DNA of 46,418 bases. It comes from Bacteroidales bacterium (GTDB taxonomy: Bacteria > Bacteroidota > Bacteroidia > Bacteroidales > UBA932). Under the pieces are notes generated by a model, which was not told the origin of the DNA, made no database searches, and saw nothing but the letters and a program-made list of their open reading frames with translations. Positions 21,402-31,448 of the stretch are shown one piece after another. Where the stretch lies: contig JAKSKD010000012.1 in assembly GCA_024401925.1 (NCBI GenBank), forward strand, positions 1-46,418. Reading direction: 5' to 3'. A program made the translations under genes and the position numbers. Each line of letters begins with the position of its first letter. Position 1 is the first letter of the stretch.

Positions 21402-22832
21402 TTATTCTAAAGCACTTTCATATACGAACTCAATACCGGAAACCAAACTATTGTATTTTGAGATATAGATTTGATAACTTGTATTTGCAAGTGGAGGTGT
21501 AAGGTCATTCCTTTCTTGCTCACGGTTTCCATTATGGCCCAAACGTAATTGGTGGAAATATTTGCAAGCGGTATTTGTCGTCAAATATAATTTCAACGCT
21601 CTGTTGTCCTTAACTGAGCTTTCAGGGAAGAATGTCCCCGTCATATATACCGTCCCTGGTGTACTTGGGGTTGCACTATATCTGATACTTACCTGAGCAC
21701 AATTGTTTGATTCATGTCCATCAAAAACAACATTGACTTTCTTCAATGCCTTACCTTCAATGGCTGGGCTGACAATAAGGCCCCCTTCCTTAAACAGATA
21801 AGTACCTGTTCCCCATTGACGGCACTGAACATAGCCGAACTGATATCCTTCACAGGTAACGGTCTTGTAAGTACTTTCAGACGAGCTTCCGAATTTTGTT
21901 ACATTTGGATTTAGGAATACAGACAACATGCCTTGTTTTGCAGGACGTTCTATATCGATTGTTCCAAGGTCATAAACATTGTTTCTCTGTGCAACGAAAC
22001 CGTTGGTCGTAAACTCATAGATTTCACCATCTGTTGCGCTAAGTACAACATGAAGTCCTTCTGCCCCCATAGTTGTGAAATCGCCAGGGAGAATTGTCAT
22101 ATAATATGTTCCATTATCGATAGTATTCATTGAAGAATATCCGAGAACATAGGTGGATTCCATTCCCTCGGCAACGGGATTACCTAATTCATCAAATGAC
22201 ACCGTCATAAGTCCGGAAAGTTTGGAGTTATTCACACTTTCGATAAGAATCTGGCGTATAGGACGAGTTCCACTATTGCCAATTGTAAATTTCAAGTAAG
22301 AGCAGGCATTTTTCATTGTACCGGACAAAGAGCCATCTGAATTTATTGTCGCGTCACACACAGCGATATTGGAGCTGGCGTTGATTCCATTTTTTACAAG
22401 CGTCTGCGCCTGAGCGAGAACAGTAGTGAAAACTCCTGCGGAAGTACATTTGTGTGGTCCAGCCGTTTCAGTTGCGGAAGCAACAGATGACACGGCATAA
22501 TAGAAAGGATATATTGCATACGCCTTTACTGCATCCTCAACAGCACTGCCTGTAAAATCCTTAGATCCAGCTGCTTTCGTGAATTTCGCACCTGTTTTCG
22601 TTGTCTGTTCATCAACTTCTCCTGCAGTAAAAGAATAAACACCCAGATACTCGGCAGAAGAAGACCAATCGAGAGTACCTGCGGTCGGATTAAGAACCAC
22701 TTTAGATTCCGGAGTGCAACGGAAAGTCACCTCCTTGAATCCTGATTGATTCTGTGTCAGAACATCTCTGGAACAACCTGTCAAAAGGTTAGCAACAATC
22801 AATGTTGAGATAATGATAAAATTTTTCTTCAT
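21402..22832 (-). CDS. Fimbrillin-like surface lipoprotein with C-terminal SPAIEG module (possible glycan-binding protein)
   Basis: This 476-aa lipoprotein (lipobox ANLLTGC, Cys about 20) has an N-terminal fimbrillin-like domain (about 30-300): AYAIYPFYYAVSS, KNACSYLKFTIGNSG, GTYYMTILPGDFTTMG, NNVYDLGTIDI. Residues about 310-476 form a second beta-rich module containing GGLIVSPAIEGKALKKV, LANTSYQIYIS and the ending GIEFVYESALE. The same pattern occurs at the C-terminus of the BACON lipoprotein at 37095. I know no enzyme motif in it. By position after the sensor and before the GH26 fusion, and by analogy to SusE/F-type proteins, it is a candidate surface glycan-binding protein. It has 17-base spacing from the sensor gene. 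Confidence 0.75.
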   Translation of the reverse strand: MKKNFIIISTLIVANLLTGCSRDVLTQNQSGFKEVTFRCTPESKVVLNPTAGTLDWSSSAEYLGVYSFTAGEVDEQTTKTGAKFTKAAGSKDFTGSAVEDAVKAYAIYPFYYAVSSVASATETAGPHKCTSAGVFTTVLAQAQTLVKNGINASSNIAVCDATINSDGSLSGTMKNACSYLKFTIGNSGTRPIRQILIESVNNSKLSGLMTVSFDELGNPVAEGMESTYVLGYSSMNTIDNGTYYMTILPGDFTTMGAEGLHVVLSATDGEIYEFTTNGFVAQRNNVYDLGTIDIERPAKQGMLSVFLNPNVTKFGSSSESTYKTVTCEGYQFGYVQCRQWGTGTYLFKEGGLIVSPAIEGKALKKVNVVFDGHESNNCAQVSIRYSATPSTPGTVYMTGTFFPESSVKDNRALKLYLTTNTACKYFHQLRLGHNGNREQERNDLTPPLANTSYQIYISKYNSLVSGIEFVYESALE

Positions 22833-22849
22833 CTCTTAATTCCTTTATT

Positions 22850-25800
22850 TTAATTTTTATTATTCTTAGCATATTCGGAAGGAGCAACACCAAAATAGTC
22901 TTTGAAACATTTATAGAAATACTGTCTAGTACTGAACCCTACCATATAGCACAACTCTGAAACATTTACATCCTTACTCTTCAGTATCGACGCCGCAGTC
23001 TTCAATCGTGAAGTCCGGATATAATCAACTGGCGTTGTATTGAGAAGGGTAGCCATTTTCCTGTTCAGCGATGAATGACTCAAAAACAGTTCCTCTTCAA
23101 GTTGCTTCACGGTGAAACTTTCATCACTTATATGGCTCTCGATTACAGCATTCAAATTACTTAGAAACTTAGAATCCCTATCCTCAACCATTATCCTTAC
23201 TGGTTGCATATCAAGAGATTTTGTTCCTGATTGACTCTTACGCAAAAGATTGTTAATCGATGCAATAAGATAATCTATGGTAAAAGGCTTTTCAATATAA
23301 ATATCAGCTCCGTTTTCTATACATTCAATTTTAACGGTCTCCGATGCAACGGCAGAAATAACAATGACCGGAAGATTGGAGTTATCCGGATCTTCCTTTA
23401 TCAGTCTGCATAATTCTCCACCTTTCATACCAGACATACCAATATCAGTAAGTATCAAATCAACATTTACTAACTTCAATATATTCAGCCCTCTCTTTGC
23501 AGAGGTAGCGGTAATTGGGTTGAACACGGCCGAGAGCTTTTCTTTCAAATATTCTGACAACTTTTCGTCGTTTTCTATAATAAGAATGACTGGATTCCCA
23601 TCATTAGAAAGGTCAGCAGGAGTCGTCTCTGCAACGAAACGCCTAGGAGAGTGTTCCACAATAGGAATGGTGAATACAAATTCTGTTTCTGCTGACGAAG
23701 AAAGATAAAGTGAGCCGCCTTGGATAACGGCAAGCCTTCTAGCAAGGGCAAGGCCTATCCCAAGACATTGGTCATAAGCATATGATTTATCCTTCAACTG
23801 TACGAAAGGCCTGAAAATATCCTCCTTTCTAGCTTCAGGGATTACAGGTCCGTCATTCCTGACCTTCACATAAGCGGTTTTCCCATTAACGACAACCTCA
23901 ACAGCAAAATATGACTTTGCATATTTCAGGGAATTATGCAGAAGGTTATTGATAATTTTACGAATAGCCTTATCGTCAGCATTAACATAAACTTGTTCAT
24001 CGGTATGAATGAACTCTATTTTAATGTTGTTGTTTTTCGCAGTTTCAGAGAAGTTATAGCACATGAAACTGATGGATTCAATGAGGTCTATCGGCTCAAG
24101 TGAAAGTACATAGCCGATTCCCTCAGCTTGAACATACTCAAGCAAGTCATTTGACAACTTGTCAAGAGAAGCTGTACCGTTTCTAATGATCTCAACATCC
24201 TTTTTAAGTTCTCCAGTCAATACATCGGAAGATGAAATATTATGGAGCGGAGTTTTTATTAAGGTTAGAGGCGTCTTTATCTCGTGAACTACATTGGACA
24301 GGAAATTCATTTTATCCTTTATCACCTCCGCTTCCTGCTCCATTTTGAAATCGTTCTCACGCTTCTTCCTAATTGTCCTTTGTCTAAGGTTAAGCAAAGC
24401 CATCAACAATAATACCAACAATAGAAAAGATGCTATCAATACACATATCCCAAGAGTAGACAAAAAGAAAGGTGGATCTACGGTAACTTTAATAGGCTTA
24501 TGACCGGAGATCTCCAGAGAATATGTTCCGGGGGGAACATCATAAAAATTCAGTTGAGCATCGGAGCATACCCTTATCGGAGCTTTGTTATAGCCTACCA
24601 TTTGGTAGGAAACTATTGCAGGACCAAGCATGCCTGGTGTTGACAGCCTGACAGAAAACAAATGCTTATCGGATTCAATGTGTATGTCATCCGCAATATT
24701 TACGTTACAATCAATAACAGACTTCTCTTTCCCGGGATGTATTTCTTCATCCCCAATAAGCAACGCATCAACATCGACACTCTGCTTACTCTGAACAACC
24801 ATATTTGAAGAGAAAGAGATAAAACCGTTAATCGAGCCAAAAAGACACGTTCCATCCTTCAGTATGATTGATGATTGAGAGAAATCATTTTCTAGCAATC
24901 CACTTCTCTTATCATAAATTGCATTCGTCGTAAAAGATGACGTATCAAAATCCACAAGCCCAGAAGTAGTTGAAATCCAGATATGACCATCTGTCCCTTG
25001 TTCTGCGCACAATATCACACTGTTGGGAAGAATAGAATCATCACGGAAAGATATTTTCATAAAGTCTCCAGATGCTTCATCATAGCGTGATATTTCCGAA
25101 TCATATCCTATAACCCAAATATAGCCATACCTATCCAAGAATACAGATGAGGTCATCGGCTGTGTTTTACCTAAGAATGAAGTCAGCTTGCCATCGTCAA
25201 CGGACAATTTGAATACCCCGTTGGAATATGTCGATAACCAGATATTACCCTTCCTATCCTCGACAAAACTGCCCGCACTTACATTCTCCAAACCTGGAAT
25301 CTGAATGAAACTATCCGATTTGGCATCATATTTCCAAACACCATTAAGCAATCCCACATAAAGCTGTTTGTCGGACGCAATGAACAATGAAGTAACCCTG
25401 TTCTCATTTGCAATATTTTCCGACATATAATTGTATATCCTTCTGGTATTTAAATTATACTTCAAAAGGCCGTACTGAGTACCAATCCAAAGAAGGTTAT
25501 CTTCTGATTTGACACCGCAGAGGAACTGTGGAATACCGGGCACATTATAGCGTTCAAGCCGTTTTTCACGTGGGTTGAACCGTAATAATCCCATTCTTTC
25601 GGTAGCAATCCAAACGATGCCAGACAAGTCCTCCGTAAAATCCCTGATGACGCAATTATTCAGGCTCTCCCCTTTGTCTGTCCTGAAATGTATATCAAAT
25701 CGGTTCATTTCCTTGTTGTAGAAAGAAACACCGTTACGGCTAGTTCCAACCCAAACATTCCCTATTATATCAGTTGCTATGCAGCATAGATAATCCTCTG

Positions 25801-26695
25801 AAATAGAGAAAGGGTCGTTATCCGAGTGCCTCATTCTTTGAACATGGCCGGTACCCAATTCTATTCTAACAATGCCTGACGATGTGGCACACCAAAGTAT
25901 TTTGTTGTTTTCCAGGGATAATCCAGTAGGTTTTTCATCCAATTCCCAGTCCAATAAATGCTTTGCCTTATTACGTCTCAGGTCCACTTCAAACACACCA
26001 TGTTTTTTCGTTGAAACATATATCAAACCGCGGACATCTGTTCTGGAGACAGGCCCCCATATTTCATCGTGGGCGAATACATTCGGGTAATTGGTAGGAT
26101 TGACCGTAAAACAATCCTGGCCTGTATATTTGAAAAGATTGACCGTACTGCTTGCGATTAAAAGATTATCCTCTGAATCAAGTCCTAGCCTGACACTACC
26201 ACATCCCAAATCCACATCCTCCTTAACAAAGACCTTTTTTGAGGCGTCATATCTAAACAAGCCGCCCTTATTGGTTGAAACCCATATTCCCCCTTTTGAG
26301 TTGCAGACGATAGAAGATATGAAACATTTATTCAAACCATTATCTCCTCCTGAAGGTATCCAGAAATAATCATTTGGATAATTATATACTGAAATACCGC
26401 ACGACGTTCCTATCCATATATTTCCGTTATGATCCTCACAAATTGCGGAAATGTAATTTGAAGACAATCCAAGGTCATCGTGATAATAAGACCTTGTACG
26501 AGTACCATCAAAACGGTTAAGTCCCATCTGTGTGCCAATCCAAACATATCCACGGCTATCAACGAAAAGACTTTTCACCCCGTTATGCGAAAGACCCTGC
26601 TCCTGTCTTATCGTACGGAACGCAAAACTCTGCTCTGGCTCTGCCATACAGAGCCATGAACAAAACATTAGTAAAAGAACCAAACGAATACGCAT
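22850..26695 (-). CDS. Hybrid two-component system sensor/regulator (HTCS)
   Basis: This 1281-aa protein (ATG 26695; the TTG at 26710 is less likely) has every HTCS part. It starts with a signal peptide (MRIRLVLLLMFCSWLC) and a periplasmic double beta-propeller with many repeats such as GYVWIGTQMGLNRFDG (about 30-640). A Y_Y_Y-type domain (about 690-740), a transmembrane helix (about 740-765) and a histidine kinase follow: phospho-His in NVVHEIKTPLTLI about residue 804, N-box NNLLHNSLKYA, G-box GIGLALARRL. The receiver domain has Asp in LILTDIGM, with Lys in IEKPF. The C-terminus is an AraC-type DNA-binding domain ending in MVGFSTRQYFYKCFKDYFGVAP. It senses an oligosaccharide in the periplasm and activates the PUL. 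It lies inside the operon it presumably controls. Confidence 0.95.
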   Translation of the reverse strand: MRIRLVLLLMFCSWLCMAEPEQSFAFRTIRQEQGLSHNGVKSLFVDSRGYVWIGTQMGLNRFDGTRTRSYYHDDLGLSSNYISAICEDHNGNIWIGTSCGISVYNYPNDYFWIPSGGDNGLNKCFISSIVCNSKGGIWVSTNKGGLFRYDASKKVFVKEDVDLGCGSVRLGLDSEDNLLIASSTVNLFKYTGQDCFTVNPTNYPNVFAHDEIWGPVSRTDVRGLIYVSTKKHGVFEVDLRRNKAKHLLDWELDEKPTGLSLENNKILWCATSSGIVRIELGTGHVQRMRHSDNDPFSISEDYLCCIATDIIGNVWVGTSRNGVSFYNKEMNRFDIHFRTDKGESLNNCVIRDFTEDLSGIVWIATERMGLLRFNPREKRLERYNVPGIPQFLCGVKSEDNLLWIGTQYGLLKYNLNTRRIYNYMSENIANENRVTSLFIASDKQLYVGLLNGVWKYDAKSDSFIQIPGLENVSAGSFVEDRKGNIWLSTYSNGVFKLSVDDGKLTSFLGKTQPMTSSVFLDRYGYIWVIGYDSEISRYDEASGDFMKISFRDDSILPNSVILCAEQGTDGHIWISTTSGLVDFDTSSFTTNAIYDKRSGLLENDFSQSSIILKDGTCLFGSINGFISFSSNMVVQSKQSVDVDALLIGDEEIHPGKEKSVIDCNVNIADDIHIESDKHLFSVRLSTPGMLGPAIVSYQMVGYNKAPIRVCSDAQLNFYDVPPGTYSLEISGHKPIKVTVDPPFFLSTLGICVLIASFLLLVLLLMALLNLRQRTIRKKRENDFKMEQEAEVIKDKMNFLSNVVHEIKTPLTLIKTPLHNISSSDVLTGELKKDVEIIRNGTASLDKLSNDLLEYVQAEGIGYVLSLEPIDLIESISFMCYNFSETAKNNNIKIEFIHTDEQVYVNADDKAIRKIINNLLHNSLKYAKSYFAVEVVVNGKTAYVKVRNDGPVIPEARKEDIFRPFVQLKDKSYAYDQCLGIGLALARRLAVIQGGSLYLSSSAETEFVFTIPIVEHSPRRFVAETTPADLSNDGNPVILIIENDEKLSEYLKEKLSAVFNPITATSAKRGLNILKLVNVDLILTDIGMSGMKGGELCRLIKEDPDNSNLPVIVISAVASETVKIECIENGADIYIEKPFTIDYLIASINNLLRKSQSGTKSLDMQPVRIMVEDRDSKFLSNLNAVIESHISDESFTVKQLEEELFLSHSSLNRKMATLLNTTPVDYIRTSRLKTAASILKSKDVNVSELCYMVGFSTRQYFYKCFKDYFGVAPSEYAKNNKN

Positions 26696-26710
26696 AACGC
26701 AATTTAACAA

Positions 26711-28501
26711 TTATTTAATCAGCAGATACGAATTTCCTTCTATGACCAAATTATCATACAGATATGGTTTTGACGAATAATTACAAATTACGACACTGCC
26801 ATCCGACCATCTTGAATAGCTCACATAGTCCGAGAGCATTTTATGTTCATCGAGAAATTCATACTGCAAATATCCGAGTTCCCTCTGCTGCTCCCACGCT
26901 CTTGAGATAGCCTTGACAGCACTATTCAATTCCGAGGCATTCCCACATCTAAGGTCTTCGTCACCCATCCAATTATTACCGTCATCTTTAAATGATGAAT
27001 AAAAATAAAACGACGGACGGCTCCCATATTCTATTGCTTTCATTGCAATTTCAGGTGCTTTAATCGTATAATTGACAAGATCGGAAGCTGCATTGTTAAG
27101 AATTATTCCATTATAAACGATATGCCACAACGGAACGTACTCTGAAGCCATTGAGGGCCACTTATCCTTTTTAAGGTCAAATGTAACATACAGGGCATAA
27201 TCCTCTGCACCAGCCACAAAATCGAAGGGTCCTTCACTTGCCGCGCCACCCATCTTCTGGGCAGCATCCCTCAGGTGAGCTTCTGCTGCACGGGCTTGTT
27301 CTGCCCTATTGTGAGGGTGCTTCTTATCATAGCAAGGCTGATGGTATTCACAAGAAAGCACATCTATATAATGCAACCCTCGAAAACCAAGTTCCCGCAC
27401 CTGCGAGTTTACCTCACTGACAATCTCATTCATCTGGCAGAGACAGGTCTTGTACATCCTGCCGCCAGACCAAAACTGTTTTCCAGTTGCGAACTGTCCG
27501 TCAGGATTCTTGACAATGATATCCTCACTGAATCTATCTGAAATCGTATATGCATCAGAAGAATTAGTATGGCAAGTAATCTGAAATCCATTTTCCTGTG
27601 AATATCCTATAAGTTCGCGTAAATCCTTTTCACCACCAAGCGACGGTTCTACTGGTAAAGCAGTAGGCCAACGTCCATCATGGCCTCTTACATTCCACCC
27701 CACAAGACATATCTCTGCTTTTGAAACCCCGACTGATTTCAGTGAATCAATTATATCCTTAACTCGGCGGAAAGTAACCGCAACCTTCATTTTCGGTTCA
27801 TTCTCCGGAGTTTGCTCCAAGACCGTAGGAGGAGCAGGTTTCCACCCCTGGCGAATTCTTATCTCGGGGCTCTCTGCAGCATACTTCAAGTACTCATTAT
27901 TAAGCACTCTCTCCTTCAAAGGTCTGATACGACCACGTTCTAACTGGTATTTACGATATGTTCTTCCCATACCGCTGTAAGATGCGTCATCCCCCACCAA
28001 TGGATAATAATCCACAATAATATCCTCATATGGGTTAACATCCTTGAAATCGAAACGCCGTCTCAATGAATACACGCCATTCTTAACAACTATGGAAATA
28101 GTGTTTTCAAATTGTAGCCCCTTGACGATTTCGAGCCAACAACCTGCTGGGGTAAGCGCTCCGGCAATAGGCATAGGCTGAGAATTCAGAGAATAAATCT
28201 GGTCAGTCTTACTGTCAAAGCGGAAAAGGAAGTCATTCGGCAGTACATAATAACCATCATCACCGAGCTTGGCTCTTTCAAACTCCGGAATAATTTCCAA
28301 TGAAACAAGAGAGCGAAGATCTTCCTTTCTTCTATAGAAACGATAGAAATCGCTCTGTTTTTCAAGAACACAAACAGTCGTGTCGCATCTTCCATCAGTA
28401 TATAATGAAACGACACTGGCTCTTGTCGGTGTTTCACATATTAAACCCGAATCCGAAAAAGGAGTCAAAGCAGCTAAGATAAATAGTAATGTACCAATCA
28501 T
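26711..28501 (-). CDS. Secreted putative TIM-barrel protein, DUF5696/GH101-like, function unassigned
   Basis: This 596-aa protein starts at the ATG at 28501, which overlaps the GH26 stop as ATGA, with a hydrophobic signal-like start MIGTLLFILAALTPFS. Residues about 1-200 are beta-rich. From about 240 a barrel-like domain begins: KVAVTFRRVKDIIDSLKSVG, EICLVGWNVRGHDGRWP, FQITCHTNSSDAY, LGFRGLHYIDVLSCEY. The Asp in HYIDVLS and the Asp-rich GWNVRGHDG could be catalytic. The layout recalls DUF5696 proteins and the barrel of endo-alpha-N-acetylgalactosaminidases (GH101), but I cannot confirm this. In the PUL it would be an additional glycoside hydrolase acting on side groups or backbone. It is followed after 15 bases by the sensor gene. 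Confidence 0.6.
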   Translation of the reverse strand: MIGTLLFILAALTPFSDSGLICETPTRASVVSLYTDGRCDTTVCVLEKQSDFYRFYRRKEDLRSLVSLEIIPEFERAKLGDDGYYVLPNDFLFRFDSKTDQIYSLNSQPMPIAGALTPAGCWLEIVKGLQFENTISIVVKNGVYSLRRRFDFKDVNPYEDIIVDYYPLVGDDASYSGMGRTYRKYQLERGRIRPLKERVLNNEYLKYAAESPEIRIRQGWKPAPPTVLEQTPENEPKMKVAVTFRRVKDIIDSLKSVGVSKAEICLVGWNVRGHDGRWPTALPVEPSLGGEKDLRELIGYSQENGFQITCHTNSSDAYTISDRFSEDIIVKNPDGQFATGKQFWSGGRMYKTCLCQMNEIVSEVNSQVRELGFRGLHYIDVLSCEYHQPCYDKKHPHNRAEQARAAEAHLRDAAQKMGGAASEGPFDFVAGAEDYALYVTFDLKKDKWPSMASEYVPLWHIVYNGIILNNAASDLVNYTIKAPEIAMKAIEYGSRPSFYFYSSFKDDGNNWMGDEDLRCGNASELNSAVKAISRAWEQQRELGYLQYEFLDEHKMLSDYVSYSRWSDGSVVICNYSSKPYLYDNLVIEGNSYLLIK

Positions 28502-29643
28502 AAACTCCAAATAATGTTCTTTTGGCCAATAAATTTGATAGTCTGCTGTTTATAGAACGACATAGACCATAACTGGAAAACTGAAATATGTACCTTCTTA
28601 TCTGTAAGTACATATTCCACATAGTCATAGTACTCATCTTTCATATCTGCCGTCTTACAATTTGATTCTGCAATCATAGCAGGTTTACTCAGCCTACTTG
28701 ATACGGCGGAAACAACACGGGCTCTGTTAAGAATGGCATCAATGAACATCTGTGTCGTGCATCCTCTATCATCGCCTATCTGATAATCATCATAAGCCAA
28801 GATATCAACGACATCATCGCCTGGGTAGGACTCAAGATATGATGCCTCATCAGAAAAATACCTATCAGGACAATAGCACCATAGTATCTGAGCATTCGGA
28901 CAATAATTTCTAAATTTTTCAACAGTTAGTCTCCATAATGCCTTGTAATCTTCCACAGACACGTGAGTTCTTTTAGAACTTCCTGTTCCCAATCCCCACC
29001 ATTGCCAAGAATCCTGTTGTTCATGCCACAAACGGAAAACAAACGGAATCGGTTTGCCGTTCTCATCTACAAATTCCTTGTTAATGAAATCGGCTATCTC
29101 CCTCACCTGCAAATCAAACCAATCTCCGATATTACCTATACCGAGGGTATCAATCTGTTTATTGTTCAAAATTTCATTGACAACATACCTGTGATTTTGA
29201 GGATATCCTTCAACGAGATGATGATATCGACACCCCATCTTATTTTGGAATTCCGAGTATACAGCATATGGAGAATGAAGGTGCCAGGAAACCAATGGGA
29301 CAGCCCTATTGTTCTTCCAGGCAGCCTTGACCATTACCGCAATATTATGATATTGCGCGGAAGTCATCTCCTTAGGAAGATAATCACCAGTTGCTTGGTA
29401 GAAATCAATACCATACATGAACGGATGGTCCAGATACTTGGCACGGGAGTCGTTTATATCGTCTGTTCTGGTATAATCATAGAACTTGAACATACTGAAA
29501 TACGTTCTTCCCTTATCAGCCGCTCTGTTAAGATTCGCAAGGAGAGTTTCCTTATCCGACCAATTGTTCCATTTACTCGCTGCCCGGGCACATAAAACAC
29601 CCGAACCCAACATCAGTATGCATATCAATATGTACTTTTTCAT
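28498..29643 (-). CDS. GH26 endo-beta-1,4-mannanase-like enzyme
   Basis: This 381-aa secreted enzyme has a signal peptide (about 1-21; LMLGSGVLCARA) followed directly by the GH26 domain, starting SKWNNWSDKETLLANL. Key motifs are SWHLHSPYAVYS, the acid/base Glu in FRLWHEQQDSWQWW (about residue 207) and the nucleophile Glu in AMIAESNC (about 326). It is a close relative of the GH26 part of the 19377 gene but lacks the fimbrillin-like N-terminus and a lipobox, so the two probably act at different sites (periplasm versus surface). It is 3 bases after susD. Mannan is the usual GH26 substrate; beta-1,3-xylan or mixed-linkage glucan are less common options. Confidence 0.9.
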   Translation of the reverse strand: MKKYILICILMLGSGVLCARAASKWNNWSDKETLLANLNRAADKGRTYFSMFKFYDYTRTDDINDSRAKYLDHPFMYGIDFYQATGDYLPKEMTSAQYHNIAVMVKAAWKNNRAVPLVSWHLHSPYAVYSEFQNKMGCRYHHLVEGYPQNHRYVVNEILNNKQIDTLGIGNIGDWFDLQVREIADFINKEFVDENGKPIPFVFRLWHEQQDSWQWWGLGTGSSKRTHVSVEDYKALWRLTVEKFRNYCPNAQILWCYCPDRYFSDEASYLESYPGDDVVDILAYDDYQIGDDRGCTTQMFIDAILNRARVVSAVSSRLSKPAMIAESNCKTADMKDEYYDYVEYVLTDKKVHISVFQLWSMSFYKQQTIKFIGQKNIIWSL

Positions 29644-29646
29644 AAT

Positions 29647-31437
29647 TTATTCAAAATAATAATCATTTTGATCCTCGTATCCTATACCTTTATTATATAG
29701 GAATTCGCTGTTCGGGAAGGCAGCAAGAAGGCCTTTTCTGACTTCTTCCACCGAAGTACTATAATAGAAACCTGCCTTGAATGATTCCTGGTCTCCACTA
29801 GCCTTTCTCAAATCCGAATTTTCATATCTGTCCAGGAATGTATTTTTAGGTATTGAGATATTATCTATTATCCATTGAGCTCCGTGACGATGCACCTCAT
29901 TCCATTCGTGACCTTCGCCGTACAGTTCGAATATCCTTTCCCAGAAGATTGCAGAGAGGAGTTCATCCTTCTTAAATTCTCTCCCATTCCAATTCGGCCA
30001 TTCTCCTTCTCCACGAGCACGCTTATGGAGGACTTCTATATAATCACGAGCTTTTGGTTCCTGATTCAAAGCAGCAGCAGCCTCTGCAGCATTAAGATAT
30101 ACTTCCGCAAAACGCATACAATAGAAATTTGATGTCCCATTATCCATATTGTACGTAGAACTCCAATATTTCTTAAAATAAGGATACACAGAAACCTTCT
30201 TGTTCTCAACTTTCTGAGGATAGATAATAGTAACTGATCCGTCGCAAGCATTCACTATTGAACCATAATATAGAGTAGCATCAATCCTAGGGTCCAAACA
30301 AGTGAAATACATCCCCGGATGTTTGGTATTTTCCTCACCAGGATATGTTTCGCACCATTTTTGGAACACCCATCTGTTAGGGCGGAAACGGCCGGTGTTC
30401 GTATTGTAGGAAGTTTGTACACAATCAAGTGTGCCCTCGCAATATTGAGGTAAAGTCCTAAAAGCATGATATCCACGGGTGCTTCCAGGCGTATAGGAAA
30501 GCACGAATATCTGCTCGGGGTTGTCATATGCGATTGACGAATAATCCGGATCGTAGTGGAACAGGTCAGAATACTTATCAACAAGTTTGTATGCACATTC
30601 CGGTATCCTCTTTCCAGATTCCTGAATTAGTGATTCTGCATATTCAAGCGCTTTCTTATAAGCATCATCTGACGTTTCTATACCAAGAGATTTGAAATTC
30701 GGACGCCGTTCCACCTTATCATTGTTCCAGAAATTGTCATTCTCAGATGCAAGCAAGGACCCGATAACAGTATATACACTTGAAAGATATGCAATAGGTG
30801 CATATTTGTCAGGACGCGGTATTCCGATATAATGTTCACGAACCTGCTGAGGAGTACGCATTCCTTCAGAAGCTTCAGTAAAGTCCTTGATAATTTGTTC
30901 GTACACTTTGGAATAATGTGACCTAGGACAATTGGTGGCATTCTGGACATTTACAGTAGATATTCTGAGAGGTAGATCAGCCCATATCTGAACAGCTATA
31001 AAATATAGCACTCCTCGATAAAATTTTGCCTCAGCTTCAATCTGTTTCTTGTACGCCTCGTTGACAGGAGATTTTGGGAGATTGTCTATCAATACGTTGC
31101 AATAGTCAATCGCCCTATAAAGAGACTGAAAATGAGAATTGTTTGCATCATTCGTAGAATACTGCGTGAATTTCAGCGTAGAATCCCATTTCGGCTTTCC
31201 AAGGCGAGAAGACCCGCCCCAATGCGTAAGAGCTGAGGCTTCACTGAAAAATTCCATTGATTCGCCACTCACTCCCCAAGTACCGGAAAAACCTGTCAAA
31301 ATACCATAAATATTTGATTCCAGCATCTCTTCGCTGGCATAGGTTGACTCCTGAAGTCCTGTAGTCTGTTTCTCATTGAGAAAGTCGGAACAGGAGCATA
31401 CTATCAAAACTGATATAGCCAATATTATTCTTTTCAT
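29647..31437 (-). CDS. SusD/RagB-family surface nutrient-binding lipoprotein
   Basis: This 596-aa lipoprotein has the lipobox ISVLIVCSC (Cys about 16) followed by SDFLNEKQTTGL, the usual SusD N-terminal region. TPR-type helices follow (LYRAIDYCNVLIDNLPKS, AEAKFYRGVLYFIAVQIWADLPL), and the C-terminal part has RFAEVYLNAAEAAA and LHKRARGEGEWP and ends in a region with WNEVHRHGAQW. SusD proteins cap the SusC barrel at the outer surface and bind the glycan. It directly follows susC (11 bases) and precedes the GH26 gene (3 bases). It is the only SusD in the window although there are two SusC-like proteins. Confidence 0.95.
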   Translation of the reverse strand: MKRIILAISVLIVCSCSDFLNEKQTTGLQESTYASEEMLESNIYGILTGFSGTWGVSGESMEFFSEASALTHWGGSSRLGKPKWDSTLKFTQYSTNDANNSHFQSLYRAIDYCNVLIDNLPKSPVNEAYKKQIEAEAKFYRGVLYFIAVQIWADLPLRISTVNVQNATNCPRSHYSKVYEQIIKDFTEASEGMRTPQQVREHYIGIPRPDKYAPIAYLSSVYTVIGSLLASENDNFWNNDKVERRPNFKSLGIETSDDAYKKALEYAESLIQESGKRIPECAYKLVDKYSDLFHYDPDYSSIAYDNPEQIFVLSYTPGSTRGYHAFRTLPQYCEGTLDCVQTSYNTNTGRFRPNRWVFQKWCETYPGEENTKHPGMYFTCLDPRIDATLYYGSIVNACDGSVTIIYPQKVENKKVSVYPYFKKYWSSTYNMDNGTSNFYCMRFAEVYLNAAEAAAALNQEPKARDYIEVLHKRARGEGEWPNWNGREFKKDELLSAIFWERIFELYGEGHEWNEVHRHGAQWIIDNISIPKNTFLDRYENSDLRKASGDQESFKAGFYYSTSVEEVRKGLLAAFPNSEFLYNKGIGYEDQNDYYFE

Positions 31438-31448
31438 TTCAAAACCTC

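Noticed and set aside
23000-26000. Repeated short motifs along the sensor gene, as tandem DNA repeats
   Set aside because: They are protein-level beta-propeller repeats (VWIGT/RFD type) with diverged DNA, not DNA tandem repeats.
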